Below, piece after piece: positions 18,065 to 26,222 of a stretch of DNA of 26,262 nt. How positions within the stretch are numbered: the first letter of the stretch is position 1; each line of letters starts with the position of its first letter. The notes under the pieces were generated by a model, which was given only the letters and a program-made list of their open reading frames with translations, had not been told where the DNA came from and ran no database searches. The position numbers and the translations under genes are program-made. Source of the stretch: JBDTRY01 sp039931435 (GTDB lineage: Bacteria > Acidobacteriota > Thermoanaerobaculia > Gp7-AA8); the NCBI GenBank assembly GCA_039931435.1, contig JBDTRY010000034.1, positions 1 to 26,262 of the forward strand, in the 5' to 3' direction.

Positions 18065-19615
18065 ATGCAAGGTAACTTGGCCGGTTTTCTTCCTCGCTTC
18101 AGTCGCCGCAAGGCACTGCGCCTCATCGGCGGAACGCTGGCCGGGCTTCCTTTCGCCGGCGGGATCGCGCGGGCAAAGGATCTCTCCAACCCGAACATTC
18201 TTTTCATCATGACTGACGATCAGCGCCAGGACGCCATGAGCGCCTATGGCAACACGATCCTCAAGACTCCCAACGTGGATCGCATCGCCAACGAAGGTAT
18301 GCGCTTCGACGAGATGTTCGTCACCAACTCCCTCTGCGCTCCGAGCAGGGCTTCGTTCCTCACCGGACTCTATTCGCACGCCCACGGCATCGTCACCAAC
18401 GGGGACGGTCCCCAGTTCTACAACGGCCCCGGAATTCGCGAAGATCAGCGCACCTTCCCGCAGCGTCTCCAGGAAGCGGGATATCACACCGGACTGGTGG
18501 GCAAATGGCACCTCAAGTCCGTGCCCACCGGCTTCGACGAGTGGGTGATCTTCCCCTGGCAGGGCGAGTACTACGATCCGGAGTTGATCTCCAAGGGCAC
18601 ACACCTTCGCGCCAGGGGACACGCAGACGACGTCGTCGGGGATCAGGCCATCGAATTTCTCAACCATCGCCCGAAAGACCGTCCCTTCTGCCTCCTATAT
18701 CAGTTCAAGTCGCCCCACCGCTCATGGTTTCCGGCCAAACGTTTCGAGCACATGTTCGATGACATCAACATTCCGCTGCCTCGAACCTATGAGGACAAGC
18801 TCGAGGGCCGTCCTGAAGCTGTCCGGGCCACGGAAATGCACATGGACGACCTGCATGATTTCCGTGAGCGCGGCGTTCCCGAGTCCCTGCCGGAGAACGA
18901 GAGGGAACGCCAGAGCTACGAAATGATGGTGAAGAACTACTACCGCGTCCTTCTCAGCGTGGACGAGAACGTCGGCCGCGTTCTGGACCTGCTCGACAAG
19001 CAAGACCTTTCCGAAAACACAGTCGTCGTGTACACCTCGGACAACGGGTTCTTCCTCGGTGAGCACGGCCTGTTCGACAAGCGCCTGATGTACGAGGCGT
19101 CCATCCGCGTGCCACTGGCGATCCGCTATCCCAATCTCATTCCTGCGAGGTCTGTCGACAAAACGCACATGGTGCTGAACATCGACATTGCTCCGACGCT
19201 GCTGCAACTGGGAGGCGTTCCCGTTCCCCTCGGACTGCATGGACGCAGCATCGTTCCGCTGCTCAAAAACGCGGATGTCCCCTGGCGCGATGCTTTCCTT
19301 TACGAATACTTCGAGTATCCAGCGGGACATTGCGCACGAAAGAACCGCGGCGTCCGGACCGAGCGCTGGCAACTCATTCACTTCTTCGAGCAGCCTGAGG
19401 AGTGGGAGCTCTACGATCTGCAGAAGGATCCCGACGAGACGAAAAACCTGATCGCCGACCCCGCACATGCCACAACGTTGCAGATCCTGAAGGCAAGGCT
19501 GGCCGAGCTCCGGCGTGAGGTGAGTGACGTCGATCCGCCCGGCCCTCCCCCGGCCGTCGTCGGATGTCACAACGGCGAAGTGACGGGATATTCCTCACGC
19601 ACCGGTGTTCACTGA
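18065..19615 (+). CDS. Tat-exported type I sulfatase
   Basis: This 516-residue enzyme of the alkaline phosphatase/sulfatase superfamily hydrolyses sulfate esters, probably in the periplasm or outside the cell. The N-terminus carries a twin-arginine signal (SRRKAL, Arg14-Arg15, hydrophobic core to about residue 35). The metal site starts with ILFIMTDDQ. The catalytic Cys91 lies in CAPSRASFLTG, the C-x-P-S-R motif converted to formylglycine by a maturation enzyme not present in this window. VGKWHLK and SDNGFFLGEHG are further active-site segments. The frame is open from 17885, but GGAG five bases before the ATG at 18065 and the Tat signal fix this start. It resembles choline-sulfatase/heparan N- or 6-sulfatase-type enzymes, but the substrate is not assignable. 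It is divergent from the cohesin/dockerin operon, which may hint at a shared glycan substrate. Confidence 0.93.
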   Translation: MQGNLAGFLPRFSRRKALRLIGGTLAGLPFAGGIARAKDLSNPNILFIMTDDQRQDAMSAYGNTILKTPNVDRIANEGMRFDEMFVTNSLCAPSRASFLTGLYSHAHGIVTNGDGPQFYNGPGIREDQRTFPQRLQEAGYHTGLVGKWHLKSVPTGFDEWVIFPWQGEYYDPELISKGTHLRARGHADDVVGDQAIEFLNHRPKDRPFCLLYQFKSPHRSWFPAKRFEHMFDDINIPLPRTYEDKLEGRPEAVRATEMHMDDLHDFRERGVPESLPENERERQSYEMMVKNYYRVLLSVDENVGRVLDLLDKQDLSENTVVVYTSDNGFFLGEHGLFDKRLMYEASIRVPLAIRYPNLIPARSVDKTHMVLNIDIAPTLLQLGGVPVPLGLHGRSIVPLLKNADVPWRDAFLYEYFEYPAGHCARKNRGVRTERWQLIHFFEQPEEWELYDLQKDPDETKNLIADPAHATTLQILKARLAELRREVSDVDPPGPPPAVVGCHNGEVTGYSSRTGVH

Positions 19616-19777
19616 GCCCTGTGGGCCAAGCCAGAGAATCAACACGAGCGGCGACATCGCAGGGTGGCATGCGAGCGGCCGCATCGTCTGGAGTGATGCA
19701 TTCAGTTTGCGATTCGATCCAGGGGAAGAGCGAGGAGTACCGGCCGCTCGAAGTGCGGCCCCGCGAGCAGGCCCGTC

Positions 19778-20251
19778 GTGTGCTGCAGTCGGGTCGATGA
19801 CACGACTCTTGCAACATCATTGCGAGTGCCCAACAAGTGCCTTGTGATCGAAGGCGATGCAACGACGGCATCGATGCTCGCCGTCATTGTCCGCAGATCG
19901 TTTCCCTGGGATGTCGTTCAGGTGAAGACGATTCCGGAAGGCGTGACGCACTTACGTTCTGACGATTCTTTCGAAACGGTCATCGCCGATATCTCACTTT
20001 CCAGCGACGGAATGGCCGAGCTCACGGCGGAAACACGGCGGCTTAAAGCCGGAGTAGTCGTGCTCACCACCCGCCCTCTGTCCCGAACTCTGCTGGAGCT
20101 GTTCGTCGGCGATGATGTGTTCGCCGTGCTTCCCAAGCCCTTCGAGCTCGAGGAACTGGTGACGACGCTCCGCGAAGCGGCGGAATTCGCCAAAACGGGC
20201 TCGAAGATGGCGGCACGTCTGTTCGGCTTCCTGAAACACTCCAGCGAATGA
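19778..20251 (+). CDS. Stand-alone receiver-domain-like protein
   Basis: This small protein (157 residues from GTG 19778) has a CheY-like receiver pattern: CLVIEGD at beta 1, VIADISL with Asp71 as possible phosphoacceptor, VVVLTTR (Thr97/Thr98) and VLPKPFELEELVTTL with Lys120. There is no output domain. The acidic pocket is reduced: where receivers usually have two adjacent acids, this has Glu25-Gly-Asp27. It may still bind Mg, or may act without phosphorylation. The start is uncertain: no good ribosome site precedes GTG 19778, and GTG 19826 would also keep the first strand. It lies 162 bases after the sulfatase gene and 81 bases before the MFS gene, all on the same strand. No partner kinase is visible. 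Confidence 0.65.
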   Translation: MCCSRVDDTTLATSLRVPNKCLVIEGDATTASMLAVIVRRSFPWDVVQVKTIPEGVTHLRSDDSFETVIADISLSSDGMAELTAETRRLKAGVVVLTTRPLSRTLLELFVGDDVFAVLPKPFELEELVTTLREAAEFAKTGSKMAARLFGFLKHSSE

Positions 20252-20332
20252 ACTCGTTCGAGGCCCCACCCGGGAACGCTGCTATCCTCCCCAGCCGGGA
20301 ACGGGCAGTTCTTCCCGTCGCAACCGGCGCGC

Positions 20333-21589
20333 ATGAACACCGAAGCAAAGAAGATTCAGAGGATCTACATCGTCCTGCTGCTTCTGCACACGCTCGCCGC
20401 TTCGTTGATCTGGGGTATCAACACGCTCTTTCTTCTCGACGCGGGCCTCAGTAACGCACAGGCTTTCGCTGCAAACGCATTCTTCACTGCAGGCCTTGTC
20501 CTGTTCGAAGTGCCCACGGGTGTCGTGGCCGATACGCGCGGCAGAAGGTTTTCCTATCTTCTCGGGACGCTGACTCTGGCGATTTCCACCGGTCTCTATC
20601 TGCTGATGTGGAAGGTCTCGGCTCCCTTCTGGGCCTGGGCCGTCTCCTCCGCCTTTCTCGGTCTGGGTTTCACCTTCTTTTCCGGCGCGGTCGAAGCGTG
20701 GCTCGTGGACGCCATGAAGGCCAGCGGCTACGACGGAGCGATGGAGTCCGTTTTCGCCCGCGGAAAGATCACCGAAGGCGTGGCCATGCTCACCGGCTCT
20801 GTGGCAGGTGGTTACATCGCCCAAGTCACAAACCTCGGCGTTCCCTACGTTCTTCGGGCCGTCGTTCTCGTAATTTCCTTCGTCCTGGCATTCGTGAAGA
20901 TGCGCGATGTCGGCTTCGAACCTCGCCGCAGCGGAAAAATCGTCGGCGAGGTCAGGGCCATCCTCAAGCAATCGATCCGCTACGGTCTGGGAAACCCGCC
21001 CGTTCGCTGGCTGATGCTCGCCGCCCCCTTTACGGACGGTGTGAGCATCTTTGCTTTTTACGCGGCGCAACCGTACCTGCTGCAGCTCTGGGGTAACGAG
21101 AAAGCGTACGGAATCGCCGGCCTGGCCGCGGCCATCGTGGCCGGAGCTCAGATCGCCGGAGGGCTGATGGTGCCGCTGGCGGCACGGATCTTCAGGCGAC
21201 GGACGAGTGTGCTCCTCACCGGAGTAATCGTCAGTGTCATCTCCCTCGGCGGCATCGCCGTCCTGCCACGATTCGCACTGGCCATTGCTCTGCTTGTTTT
21301 GTGGGCATTGACGTTCGCCATGATCTCCCCTGTTCGCCAGGCCTACCTGAACGATCTCGTACCTTCCGCACAGCGAGCTACCGTTCTGTCATTCGACTCG
21401 CTTCTCGGCTCGGCGGGAGGGGTGGTTACCCAACCTCTTCTCGGCCGCTCAGCCGACGTGTGGGGCTATCCCGTTTCCTACGCCTTCAGCGCCGCCATTC
21501 AGGTTCTGGCCATCCCCTTCGTCTGGCTGGCGCGAAGAGAGAGCGCTCCGTCCGACGCCATCGAACACCATCAGACGAGTCAGCAGTGA
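20333..21589 (+). CDS. Major facilitator superfamily transporter
   Basis: This 418-residue integral membrane protein has about 12 hydrophobic segments. The MFS loop 2-3 motif is visible as GVVADTRGRR (residues 63-72), and a large cytoplasmic loop around residues 195-225 separates the two halves. It would move a small solute using an ion gradient; it resembles uncharacterised MFS proteins related to drug or multisolute exporters, and the substrate cannot be named. The start ATG at 20333 begins MNTEAKK directly before the first membrane helix; no strong Shine-Dalgarno sequence precedes it. A terminator-like hairpin follows the stop. Confidence 0.88.
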   Translation: MNTEAKKIQRIYIVLLLLHTLAASLIWGINTLFLLDAGLSNAQAFAANAFFTAGLVLFEVPTGVVADTRGRRFSYLLGTLTLAISTGLYLLMWKVSAPFWAWAVSSAFLGLGFTFFSGAVEAWLVDAMKASGYDGAMESVFARGKITEGVAMLTGSVAGGYIAQVTNLGVPYVLRAVVLVISFVLAFVKMRDVGFEPRRSGKIVGEVRAILKQSIRYGLGNPPVRWLMLAAPFTDGVSIFAFYAAQPYLLQLWGNEKAYGIAGLAAAIVAGAQIAGGLMVPLAARIFRRRTSVLLTGVIVSVISLGGIAVLPRFALAIALLVLWALTFAMISPVRQAYLNDLVPSAQRATVLSFDSLLGSAGGVVTQPLLGRSADVWGYPVSYAFSAAIQVLAIPFVWLARRESAPSDAIEHHQTSQQ

Positions 21590-21608
21590 ATTGCGGATCC
21601 CCGGCGGC

Positions 21609-21657
21609 GTTGCCGGAACTTCGTCGGGCGCAGAACGCGGACCGGCAACCGTTTTTT
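21609..21657 (+). terminator. Intrinsic terminator after the MFS gene
   Basis: An 8-bp stem, GTTGCCGG (21609-21616) with CCGGCAAC (21642-21649), is followed two bases later by TTTTTT (21652-21657). The 25-base loop is longer than usual but holds a small inner pairing (GCG...CGC). It begins 20 bases after the MFS stop codon. Confidence 0.6.
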
Positions 21658-21709
21658 GAACGCAGCTCTGAGGGCCCGGCCAAGTCACCCAGCCAGCCGG
21701 CTTCTACGA

Positions 21710-21916
21710 TCAGGACAGTTCCACGGCCAGGCTGAAACCGGTCAGACTGCGCGCAGTTCCCATCATCGGCGCGTCGATCGTCCCGACCGGAACCGCACCC
21801 ATGCGCAGATAGAAGGATTCGGCATTGGGGTCAGAGTCAATCTGCAGCGTCTGGTGACCGCCGCTGCCCGCTCGCACTTGAGCGTGACAGAGGAGCAGCC
21901 GTCCGCCACAGTCCTG
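21710..21916 (-). pseudogene. 3' remnant of a GNAT-family acetyltransferase gene
   Basis: Reading the minus strand, a 68-codon open stretch ends at a TGA (21712-21710). It translates to a typical GNAT C-terminal half: GRLLLCHAQ..., then GGHQTLQIDSDPNAESF, YLRMGAVPVG, and a final APMMGTARSLTGFSLAVEL. The SDPNA-x-x-FY-x-x-MGA pattern is a hallmark of the last GNAT strands. An in-frame stop lies immediately upstream (21919-21917), no start codon with a ribosome site exists, and only about 100 bases remain before the neighbouring gene's stop. The N-terminal acetyl-CoA-binding half is therefore missing. This is a decayed gene, probably truncated by deletion. Confidence 0.75.
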
Positions 21917-22016
21917 TCACCGTGTTTCTCATCCTCGTATGATCTCCGTTCCTCCGATGGTCATCACACCGGCCACGTTGGGCGAGAGTCGCCACCGGGC
22001 CGATCTCCGGACCTGG

Positions 22017-22382
22017 TCAGTTCCCATCTGAGTTCGGGGCTCGCTCAAGGAATCGTTCATCGACGTAGACCCAGGCCTCTCTCCCAGAGGCGAGAGTGGC
22101 CGTGACTCTCTTGTACGGAGCCGGCTCGTAGGCGTCCGCGCTCTCCAGCTCGGCAGTGCTGAGCTCCAATACTGTGCCCGGCACGCGGCTGGTCTTGTCC
22201 CCATTGAAACGCACGATGACATGGCTGCTGCCATTCGTCCCGGCGAACTCGGCATCGTGCACCACAATCCGTGATTGTTCGAAGCCCGGGAGTTCATCGG
22301 CACTCCCTGAAAGTCTCCTTCCAAACGTGGAGATCTGGACGTCTTCCAACTGCAGCGTGCCGTAGGAGAAGAGAAGTGGCAT
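22017..22382 (-). CDS. Gamma-glutamylcyclotransferase-like (AIG2) protein
   Basis: This 121-residue protein of the GGCT/AIG2-like superfamily catalyses release of 5-oxoproline from gamma-glutamyl amines or peptides in characterised members. The phosphate/substrate-loop motif FSYGTLQ is at residues 5-11, and Glu86 in ADAYEP matches the catalytic glutamate position; the later AWVYV strand is also typical. The frame is open to 22439, but GAGGA lies five bases before the ATG at 22382 and that start begins exactly at the first strand (MPLLFSYGT). It is divergent from carA with a 71-base gap. The true substrate is uncertain, as many AIG2-like proteins are uncharacterised. Confidence 0.85.
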   Translation of the reverse strand: MPLLFSYGTLQLEDVQISTFGRRLSGSADELPGFEQSRIVVHDAEFAGTNGSSHVIVRFNGDKTSRVPGTVLELSTAELESADAYEPAPYKRVTATLASGREAWVYVDERFLERAPNSDGN

Positions 22383-22439
22383 TGAGATCCTCGTTTGCCG
22401 AAAGAAGCTCACGAAATTCGGCTGGCAAGTCACAGCCAA

Positions 22440-22445
22440 TATAAT
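22440..22445 (+). promoter_or_regulatory. TATAAT -10 box of carA, implying a leaderless transcript
   Basis: A perfect TATAAT ends eight bases before the carA ATG at 22454. Transcription starting the usual ~7 bases downstream would begin at about 22452, essentially at the start codon. No Shine-Dalgarno sequence lies before the ATG. The -35 region is weak (TTCGGC at 22417-22422). Confidence 0.55.
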
Positions 22446-22453
22446 GCAGTTCG

Positions 22454-23554
22454 ATGACTACGACTGCGCGGCTGGTGCTCGAAGACGGAACGGTGTACGA
22501 CGGCCAATCCTTCGGATCGACTGAAGACTCCATTGGCGAGGTCGTATTCAATACCTCTCTGACGGGATACCAGGAGATTGCCACGGATCCGTCGTACAGG
22601 TTCCAGATCGTGATCATGACTTATCCGCATATCGGAAATTACGGAATCAATGAGAGCTTTGACCAGAGTACCCGGCCGCAGGTGGCCGGTTTCGTGGTCC
22701 GGGACGCGTCGCTGCATCCTTCCAATGCCTCCTGCACATCTACGATCGATGAGTATTTTCAGGAGCACGGTGTCAGCGCCATTACCGGGGTGGACACGCG
22801 CGCACTCACTCGCAGGATCCGCACCGAGGGAGCGATGCGGGGATTGATTACGACGTCGTCGGAATCGGTGCAGGCCATCGTGGCCAGCCTGAAGGACTCG
22901 CCATCGATGTCCGGCCTGGACCTGGTGAAGCGAGTCTCGACGGATTCCGTTTACAAGGTAGGCAACGAAGGCACCGGACCGCGGAAGCGCATCGCTGTGT
23001 ACGACTTCGGTGTGAAGCGCGACATCCTCCGGCAGATCGCGGCCCGTGGCTGCGATGTGGAAGTTTTTCCGGCAGCCACGAAACCGGACGAAATTCTGGC
23101 CGGGCAGTTCGACGGACTGGTCCTTTCGAACGGCCCGGGAGATCCCGAACCCGTTACCTACGCCCAGGAAAACATCCGGGAGCTGGTCGGCAGAATTCCG
23201 ATGCTCGGGATCTGTCTCGGGCATCAGCTGCTGGGCCTGGCCCTCGGGGGAAAAACCTACAAGCTGAAATTCGGCCATCGAGGCGGGAACCATCCCGTGA
23301 AAGATCTGCAGACGGGGCGTGTCGAGATCACTTCCCAGAACCACGGGTTCTCCGTGGCCGCGGATTCGCTGAAGGATTCGGACATCGAGTTCACTCACAT
23401 CAATCTCAACGACGACACGCTGGAAGGGTTCCGCCATCGTTCCGAGGCTATCGTGGCCGTTCAGTACCATCCCGAAGCCGCGCCGGGGCCGCACGATTCT
23501 TTCCATCTCTTCGATGATTTTCTGCGAATGATCGACACATGGTCCGGCCGTTGA
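22454..23554 (+). CDS. carA: Carbamoyl-phosphate synthase small (glutaminase) subunit
   Basis: This 366-residue glutamine amidotransferase subunit releases ammonia from glutamine for carbamoyl phosphate synthesis, feeding pyrimidine and arginine pathways; it works with CarB, which is not in this window. The N-terminal CarA-specific domain is clear (LVLEDGTVYDG, GEVVFNTSLTGYQEI, DPSY, YPHIGNYG). The class I amidotransferase domain has YDFGVKRDIL, LSNGPGDP, the nucleophile Cys254 in GICLGHQ and His339/Glu341 in YHPEAAPGPHD. Length is close to the E. coli enzyme (~382). The start aligns with known CarA N-termini, so no upstream extension is expected. A -10 box directly upstream suggests a leaderless mRNA. 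The LolC/E-like gene follows after 46 bases and may be cotranscribed. Confidence 0.97.
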   Translation: MTTTARLVLEDGTVYDGQSFGSTEDSIGEVVFNTSLTGYQEIATDPSYRFQIVIMTYPHIGNYGINESFDQSTRPQVAGFVVRDASLHPSNASCTSTIDEYFQEHGVSAITGVDTRALTRRIRTEGAMRGLITTSSESVQAIVASLKDSPSMSGLDLVKRVSTDSVYKVGNEGTGPRKRIAVYDFGVKRDILRQIAARGCDVEVFPAATKPDEILAGQFDGLVLSNGPGDPEPVTYAQENIRELVGRIPMLGICLGHQLLGLALGGKTYKLKFGHRGGNHPVKDLQTGRVEITSQNHGFSVAADSLKDSDIEFTHINLNDDTLEGFRHRSEAIVAVQYHPEAAPGPHDSFHLFDDFLRMIDTWSGR

Positions 23555-23600
23555 CTGTCATCAGCCGCTATTCCGAAGGTCCGCGAAGACATTCCTCCTG

Positions 23601-24821
23601 ATGAGTCTTGCCCGCGACATTGCCTGGCGTTACCTGAAGCGGCCAACCGATCAGTTGATCAACGCCGTAAGCATCGTCTCCGTGTTCGGATTGGTCATCG
23701 GGGTCATGGCTCTGGTGATCTCCATGGCCCTGATGACCGGCTACCGGGGCGACCTTCAGGAGAAGCTCCTCGGTGGCAACGCAGAGCTGTTCGTCTATTC
23801 GATCAATGGCGGAATTGAAAACACGGCCGCCACGGTAGACCGGATCCGCCGTGTGCCCGGCATCGCCAATGTCTCCCCTGTTCTTTTCCAGGGCGCACTG
23901 GTTTCTTCGGAGGCCAACGGAACCGGCGAACAGATCATGATCAAGGGTGTCGAGCCGCGGCGCAGTGGAGAATCGCATCTCTACCAGAAGGTCATCGGTC
24001 CCCGCGCCTCGTTTCGATCGGCTGACGGCTATCCCGGACTCTCGCTCGGAAAATATCTGGCCCGGAAGCTTGGCGTGAAGGCCGGTGACGTGGTCACGCT
24101 CACGGCGCCTTCAGAAGATCGCGGCAGCTTTCTTCCGAAAAGCGGCACATACACGGTAGTGACCGTGTACGACACGGGCTTTTTCGAGTTCGACGCTCGC
24201 TGGATCTTCATGGATCTGGACGAAGCGCGGCAACTGCTGGGGCTGCAGCAGGCCAACCTCATCGAGGTCAAACTTCTTCCCGGCGTGGACCTAGACGCCA
24301 TGGTCAAACGCATCGCCAATCTCACGGAAAACCAGTACGCGGTCACAGACTGGCGACAGATGAATCGCCAGCTTTTTTCACTGCTGAAGATTCAGCAGCT
24401 GGTTCTGTTCATCGTCATCGGATTGATCGTCTTCGTCTCGACGTTCAACATCGTCTCCACTCTGATCATGATCGTTCACGAGAAACGGAAGGAGATCGGA
24501 ATCCTCGCGGCCATGGGGGCGGACGGCAAGATGGTCCGGAGGATTTTCGTGTGGTACGGAACGCTGGTGGGCGTAGGCGGAACACTTCTGGGAATGGTGC
24601 TGGGCTGTCTTGTTTCCTGGATCCTGACGCGATTCAAACTGATCTCGTTCGGGCCGGAAATCGCCGAGGTTTACTTCGTGTCCTCGATTCCGTTCGTGAC
24701 GCGCTGGCAGGACCTGGGGGCGATCGCTTTGTTTGCCATCGTCGTTTCTTTCCTGGCCACCCTGCTCCCTTCGATGCGCGCTGCCCGGCTGAATCCGATC
24801 GACGCACTGCGTCACGAGTAA
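23601..24821 (+). CDS. LolC/LolE-family lipoprotein-releasing ABC permease
   Basis: This 406-residue inner-membrane protein has the FtsX/LolC-E topology. One transmembrane helix lies near residues 21-45 (NAVSIVSVFGLVIGVMALVI), followed by a large periplasmic domain (about 46-265) and three helices at about 268-295, 313-345 and 370-392. The N-terminal stretch RYLKRP...MTGYRGDLQEKLLG and the cytoplasmic HEKRKEIGILAAMGA motif are typical. With the ATPase LolD it would extract lipoproteins from the inner membrane for delivery to the outer membrane. No lolD or second permease lies nearby, so the complex may be a homodimer (LolF type) or have its partners elsewhere. No clear ribosome site was seen before the ATG. 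It ends three bases from the convergent regulator gene. Confidence 0.9.
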   Translation: MSLARDIAWRYLKRPTDQLINAVSIVSVFGLVIGVMALVISMALMTGYRGDLQEKLLGGNAELFVYSINGGIENTAATVDRIRRVPGIANVSPVLFQGALVSSEANGTGEQIMIKGVEPRRSGESHLYQKVIGPRASFRSADGYPGLSLGKYLARKLGVKAGDVVTLTAPSEDRGSFLPKSGTYTVVTVYDTGFFEFDARWIFMDLDEARQLLGLQQANLIEVKLLPGVDLDAMVKRIANLTENQYAVTDWRQMNRQLFSLLKIQQLVLFIVIGLIVFVSTFNIVSTLIMIVHEKRKEIGILAAMGADGKMVRRIFVWYGTLVGVGGTLLGMVLGCLVSWILTRFKLISFGPEIAEVYFVSSIPFVTRWQDLGAIALFAIVVSFLATLLPSMRAARLNPIDALRHE

Positions 24822-24824
24822 GAG

Positions 24825-26222
24825 CTATCGCTCGTTTTCGTTTTCTCCATCGACCGCGGCGCCGCCACCCTCCCGCTTGATGCTGTATTGCTCGATCTTC
24901 TTGTAGAGGTTGGAACGGGGCGTGTCGATCGCTTCCGCGGTCCTGGATACGTTCCAGCCGTATTCGCGGAGCTTCGCCAGAATGAAAGTCCTTTCCGCCT
25001 CGTCTTTGAAGTCCTGGAGGGTCGCTAGTTTCATCGAGGCGCTGATGATCTCCTGAGGAACCCGGAAAAAATCCGATGGCAGGTCGGTGATGTCGATGGT
25101 CTCTGAGGGAACCATGATCACCAGACGCTCCACCAGATTGCGAAGCTCCCGCACGTTGCCCCGCCACTGCGCTTCCTGGAGAGTCTTCATGGCCGCCGGC
25201 GAATACGTCTTCGGTTTGTAGTTGTGCTCCTTCGAAAAAAGGGCCGCGAAATGCTGGGCCAGAATGGGGAGATCGTCCTTTCGCTCCCGGAGAGGAGGCG
25301 TACGGATGGGGATCACATTCAGCCGGTAATAGAGGTCTTCGCGAAAATGGCCGTCGCGGATTTCCTGAGTGAGATCCTTGTTCGTGGCAGCGATGACACG
25401 GACGTCCACGTTGACCACGCTGGCGGAACCAACCGGCTCCACCTCCCCCTCCTGGAGCACGCGCAGCACTTTGGCCTGCGTTCGCAGGGACATGTCTCCG
25501 ATCTCGTCAAGGAAAATCGTACCGCCGTCCGCGGCTACAAACTTGCCCGTCTGTTTTCGAACGGCGCCAGTGAACGACCCCTTTTCGTGGCCGAACAATT
25601 CAGATTCGATGAGCTCTTCAGGGATGGCCGCGCAGTTCACCTGGATGAAGGGCATCGTGGCGCGCGAGGACTGCCTGTGAATGTCGCGGGCCACCAGCTC
25701 TTTGCCCGTTCCCGACTCGCCCTGAATGAGCACGGTGGCCCTGGTCGGTGCGGCACGCTCGATTTGAGATTTCAGCTCCTTGATGGCCGGGGAGTCTCCG
25801 ACGATCTGATACTCCTGCGCAGTCCGCTCGCGGTACTGCTCGTTCTCTTCCTCGAGCGTTCGCTGGCGGATGGCGTTTCGCACCGCCAGCAGGAGCCGGT
25901 CGCGGTTCAGAGGCTTTTCCAGGAAGTCGAACGCGCCTCGTTTCGTAGCATCCACGGCGGTGTGAATGTCACCATGTCCCGAAACCATGATCACCGGGCT
26001 GCTGACCTTGAGCGTCTTGAAGTTATCCAGAACTTCCATCCCGTCGAGGACCGGCATCTTGATGTCCAGAAGAATGGCGTCGTAGTTGAGCTTGGTAGCC
26101 CGGTCAATGCCGTCCTGACCGGAGCGAGCCTCGTCGATCCGGTATCCCTCGTACTCAAGGGTCATGCGGATGGCCTCGCGGATGGCCACCTCGTCGTCGA
26201 TGATCAGCACTCTGTTCGACAT
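24825..26222 (-). CDS. NtrC-family sigma-54-dependent response regulator
   Basis: This 465-residue transcription activator has three domains. The receiver (1-120) has Asp9/Asp10, phosphoacceptor Asp53 in LLDIKMP, Ser81 and Lys103. The AAA+ domain (about 137-375) has Walker A GESGTGKE (168-175), the sigma-54-contacting loop GSFTGA (215-220; the canonical form is GAFTGA, and Ser is a common variant), Walker B GGTIFLDE (233-240) and the RGNVREL segment. The C-terminal Fis-type helix-turn-helix (about 415-452) has NVSRTAEAIDTPRSNLYKKI. The layout is closest to NtrX/NtrC-like regulators; the signal and targets are unknown. AGAAGG lies seven bases before the ATG. It presumably pairs with a histidine kinase outside the window. 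It is convergent with the Lol permease gene, with three bases between stops. Confidence 0.95.
   Translation of the reverse strand: MSNRVLIIDDEVAIREAIRMTLEYEGYRIDEARSGQDGIDRATKLNYDAILLDIKMPVLDGMEVLDNFKTLKVSSPVIMVSGHGDIHTAVDATKRGAFDFLEKPLNRDRLLLAVRNAIRQRTLEEENEQYRERTAQEYQIVGDSPAIKELKSQIERAAPTRATVLIQGESGTGKELVARDIHRQSSRATMPFIQVNCAAIPEELIESELFGHEKGSFTGAVRKQTGKFVAADGGTIFLDEIGDMSLRTQAKVLRVLQEGEVEPVGSASVVNVDVRVIAATNKDLTQEIRDGHFREDLYYRLNVIPIRTPPLRERKDDLPILAQHFAALFSKEHNYKPKTYSPAAMKTLQEAQWRGNVRELRNLVERLVIMVPSETIDITDLPSDFFRVPQEIISASMKLATLQDFKDEAERTFILAKLREYGWNVSRTAEAIDTPRSNLYKKIEQYSIKREGGGAAVDGENENER

Noticed and set aside
18722..19570. 282-codon minus-strand open frame opposite the sulfatase
   Set aside because: It is a shadow of the GC-rich sulfatase codons; there is no start signal and no domain pattern.
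22430..23506. 358-codon minus-strand open frame opposite carA
   Set aside because: carA is certain on the other strand; the antisense translation has no family resemblance and no ribosome site.
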